Shown here: piece by piece, positions 6,135 to 7,820 of the stretch
Layout: the number at the start of each line of letters is the position of its first letter
How positions within the stretch are numbered: the first letter of the stretch is position 1
Assembly (NCBI GenBank): GCA_934132915.1
Contig: CAKPAK010000063.1
Location: 1 to 7,820, forward strand
DNA: 7,820 nt
From: an uncultured Bacilli bacterium
Lineage (GTDB): Bacteria > Bacillota_I > Bacilli_A > RF39 > UBA660
Direction of reading: 5' to 3'
The notes under the pieces: generated by a model
Told to the model about the DNA's origin: nothing
The model's database searches: none
The model's input: only the letters and a program-made list of their open reading frames with translations
Program-made: the position numbers and the translations under genes

Positions 6135-7456
6135 GAATAAAAATTACCATTTTCTGTTATTACAACATTGGGAGAAAGTTTTTGCAATTTTTGAATTACA
6201 CGTGTTTTTTCTTCTGATAGTAATACTTGTGTGTACTCTTCTTTTTGTTGACAAGGAATGATTTTATATCGAAAATTTCCTTCAGAATTAATTGAAAATT
6301 GAAAGATGGCAGTGTCTTTTGTTTCGTTGTTAAAAATAAAATCCCCTAAATTATAAATAATGGCTTTGTCATGATAAAAATCGATTCCTTGAAGGGTATG
6401 TGCATGCGTTCCTACAATCAGGTCAGCACCTGCGTCAATGTATTGCTTTGCAGTATCGACTTGTACAGTTTCTAATTCATCAGAATCTTCCTTTCCCCAA
6501 TGAATTAACGCAACAACAAAATCACTCGTTTGTTTTACTTTTTCGATCTGCTGGATCAGTAATGTTGGATCATAGCACCGAAATACTCCACCTGATGTTT
6601 CCGTTGCTTCTGGGGTAAGAATAAATTTTTCCGCTCTAGTGGCATTTAAAAATGCGATTTTGTATCCATTTGCAATAAAATAAAAGGGGGCTGTCGCTTC
6701 TTCAATATTTCTTCCCGCTCCAATATAAGGAATGTCATTTTCCTCTAATGATTTTAAACTATCTTGAAAGGCAACTTCTCCAAAATCGTAAATGTGATTA
6801 TTAGCAAGGGTAACTAAATCTACACTCATTTCTTTATAAATTTTTAATCGTTCTGGTGTAGCTTTAAACGTATAATACTTATTAGGAAGTTTTTCTCCGT
6901 TGTTGCTAATGGTAAATTCATTATTGGCAATAGTAATTTCTGATTGATTTAATAAATTTACAATATCTTCAGATAGAATTCCATATATTCCTTTTTTTCG
7001 TTGATCATATTTTGGCATAATATACCAATTATCCGCCAAGGACACATCCCCAATAAAACTTAACGTAGTTGTTTCCCCAGTCGATTCTAATACTTTTATT
7101 CTTTTGTTCTTATCCTCTTCTCCATTAAATCTGTCTATTAAAACATTTAAAGAATTTTGATAAATTTTATGCCAAATGGCATCATAATAAGCATTACTTT
7201 TTAACTCATCTAATACCTTATTTAAATTATCCTCTCCATATTGTTCTTGTAACCAAGTTAAAAATTCTCGATTTATTTTATCTGGTAGGTCATTCTTTAA
7301 TATTTTATCAATTTTATTTTCTGCTTGAGTTGGTGACGTTAAATTTGAAGTTTGATGGTTTTGAAAATCAATTTTGTATAAAAAGAAGAAAAGAGAAAGG
7401 AGCGCTACTATGACAAAAACTAATATTATAGGTATTAATCTTTTCTTATTCATCAT
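6119..7456 (-). CDS. Membrane-anchored CapA-family (PGA_cap) metallophosphoesterase-fold protein
   Basis: 445 aa. A Lys/Arg start followed by one hydrophobic helix (about 8-27) with no obvious cleavage site suggests a membrane anchor with the rest outside the cell. Residues 45-125 form a helical, charged region (FLTWLQEQYG, then NSLNVLIDRF) often seen ahead of the catalytic domain in Bacillota CapA homologues, as I recall. The PGA_cap domain spans about 130-400 with the expected metal-site motifs: IGDVSLAD (135-142), NNE (178-180), TLANNH (216-221), IHWGKE (318-323), GTHAHT (349-354) and NLGDF (369-373). CapA was named for poly-gamma-glutamate capsule synthesis, but no capB/capC-like partners are in view, so a capsule role is unproven; hydrolysis of a cell-surface phosphoester or polymer is possible. 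Two ATGs (7456, 7453) follow AGAGGA (7463-7468). The first overlaps the stop of the upstream DUF192-like gene as ATGA, implying coupled translation. Confidence 0.9.
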   Translation of the reverse strand: MMNKKRLIPIILVFVIVALLSLFFFLYKIDFQNHQTSNLTSPTQAENKIDKILKNDLPDKINREFLTWLQEQYGEDNLNKVLDELKSNAYYDAIWHKIYQNSLNVLIDRFNGEEDKNKRIKVLESTGETTTLSFIGDVSLADNWYIMPKYDQRKKGIYGILSEDIVNLLNQSEITIANNEFTISNNGEKLPNKYYTFKATPERLKIYKEMSVDLVTLANNHIYDFGEVAFQDSLKSLEENDIPYIGAGRNIEEATAPFYFIANGYKIAFLNATRAEKFILTPEATETSGGVFRCYDPTLLIQQIEKVKQTSDFVVALIHWGKEDSDELETVQVDTAKQYIDAGADLIVGTHAHTLQGIDFYHDKAIIYNLGDFIFNNETKDTAIFQFSINSEGNFRYKIIPCQQKEEYTQVLLSEEKTRVIQKLQKLSPNVVITENGNFYSRSTN

Positions 7457-7767
7457 AAATTATCCTCTATTTCAAAGAATGTTCCCACTTCTAAATATTC
7501 AAAATAATTCAAAGGTAAAAGAATGGCTGTGGTTGCCTGGTCATTTTTCACAATTGTATTCTCATGCATCTCTTTCTTTACAGAAATAATTTTTAACTGT
7601 TCATCTACAAAAACGACATCTATTCTTTGCTTATTAGCGACCGAACTATAACTATTACAATTTTTTATCATAATAGCATAATACAACTTTTGAAAATGAT
7701 ACTTTAATAAATTAGGGTTATTTGTAACAGTTACATTAATTGGCTTTTTCTTATAAATTAACTTCAT
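7453..7767 (-). CDS. Small DUF192-like protein
   Basis: 104 aa, close to the length of the DUF192 domain. Features that fit the family are a short N-terminal strand pair (IYKKKPINVTVT), a central hydrophobic segment in the place of the usual GLM motif (YYAIMIKN, 29-36), the IDVVFVD strand (49-55) followed by a second strand (LKIISVKK), and a late LLPLNYFEYLEVGTFFEI segment (83-100) matching the family's terminal hydrophobic-Gly-hydrophobic pattern. The GLM motif itself is not conserved, so this is a divergent member or a look-alike. The function of DUF192 proteins is poorly known. There is no signal peptide, unlike many Gram-negative members. It ends in TGA overlapping the CapA-type start. 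The ATG at 7767 has no recognisable Shine-Dalgarno site, yet later Met codons would remove the family-like N-terminus, so this start is retained. Confidence 0.7.
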   Translation of the reverse strand: MKLIYKKKPINVTVTNNPNLLKYHFQKLYYAIMIKNCNSYSSVANKQRIDVVFVDEQLKIISVKKEMHENTIVKNDQATTAILLPLNYFEYLEVGTFFEIEDNL

Positions 7768-7772
7768 TTTTC

Positions 7773-7800
7773 AAAAAAACAATTATTATTTTAATTGTTT
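7773..7800 (-). terminator. Intrinsic terminator just upstream of the DUF192-like gene
   Basis: AAACAATTA (7777-7785) pairs perfectly with TAATTGTTT (7792-7800) around a 6-nt loop. On the minus strand the hairpin runs into seven T (complement of 7773-7779). It would end a minus-strand transcript coming from beyond the right edge. Only about nine bases separate the stem from the ATG at 7767, so it may also limit expression of the DUF192-CapA pair. Confidence 0.68.
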
Positions 7801-7820
7801 AAAGTCCTTTCCACTGCCAA
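7799..7820 (-). CDS. Possible last codons of an upstream minus-strand gene (C-terminus WQWKGL)
   Basis: Reading the minus strand from the right edge, one frame gives TGG CAG TGG AAA GGA CTT TAA, ending at 7799, directly ahead of the terminator hairpin. A stop codon touching a terminator matches the layout of the other genes here, so a gene ending at this point is plausible. Only six codons are visible, too few to identify it or to prove coding. Confidence 0.3.

Noticed and set aside
6400..6618. 72-aa plus-strand ORF inside the CapA-type gene
   Set aside because: It is antisense to conserved metal-site motifs of the CapA-type domain and lacks independent support.
7396..7589. Plus-strand AAAGGAG (7396-7402) followed by ATG at 7410 and a 60-codon hydrophobic ORF
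   Set aside because: The ribosome-like site is attractive, but the ORF is antisense to the CapA membrane anchor and the DUF192-like gene, with no plus-strand promoter or terminator seen. Hydrophobic antisense ORFs are common opposite Leu/Ile-rich helices.
7798..7820. A tRNA or other small RNA end at the right edge (plus strand ends in TGCCAA)
   Set aside because: No T-arm or acceptor pairing is visible, and the minus-strand reading as last codons plus terminator explains the sequence better.
1..7820. CRISPR array, insertion sequence, phage module or toxin-antitoxin pair
   Set aside because: I see no regularly spaced direct repeats, no transposase or integrase motifs, no terminal inverted repeats, and no small-gene pair of toxin-antitoxin type. 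The 190-aa gene is single and too long for a typical toxin or antitoxin.

Overview
The window is AT-rich, compact bacterial DNA. Strong purine-rich Shine-Dalgarno sites (AAAGGAGG, GAGGAGGAG), two promoters with perfect TTGACA -35 boxes, T-tailed hairpin terminators and BmrC/BmrD-like and MarR proteins point to a low-GC Bacillota, probably a gut Bacilli or RF39-like lineage (inference). TGG encodes Trp and TGA is used as a stop (MarR and DUF192-like genes), so the mollicute code 4 does not apply.

Layout. Positions 1-525 (+) hold the 3' part of a gene whose start lies outside the window. Its C-terminal pattern resembles the lectin-like/DUF6273-type ends of large surface proteins in gut Bacillota. 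It converges on a minus-strand operon across a bidirectional terminator (533-587). That operon (5206 to 586, read leftwards) encodes a MarR-type regulator, a 587-aa ABC half-transporter and a 792-aa ABC half-transporter, led by a TTGACA-18-TATAAT promoter. The two ABC genes overlap by 8 nt. Together they form a typical asymmetric heterodimeric exporter: the 587-aa subunit has a degenerate Walker B (DD) and H-loop (Gln), and the 792-aa subunit has the complete catalytic set but a slightly altered signature. MarR is the likely ligand-responsive repressor of its own operon.

Farther right, still on the minus strand, is a single unrecognised 190-aa cytosolic protein with its own promoter and terminator. 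Next comes a two-gene unit with a 4-nt ATGA overlap: a small DUF192-like protein followed by a membrane-anchored CapA-type metallophosphoesterase. A hairpin terminator sits just upstream of the DUF192-like gene, and a possible 3' tail of another minus-strand gene runs off the right edge.

Most of the content is ordinary. The most distinctive feature is a roughly 210-residue extracellular insertion between TM1 and TM2 of the 792-aa ABC subunit, which appears to be built of degenerate 45-50-residue repeats. The orphan 190-aa gene and the terminator-to-start arrangement ahead of the DUF192-like gene are second-tier. I see no clear new system, mobile element, CRISPR array or RNA gene.
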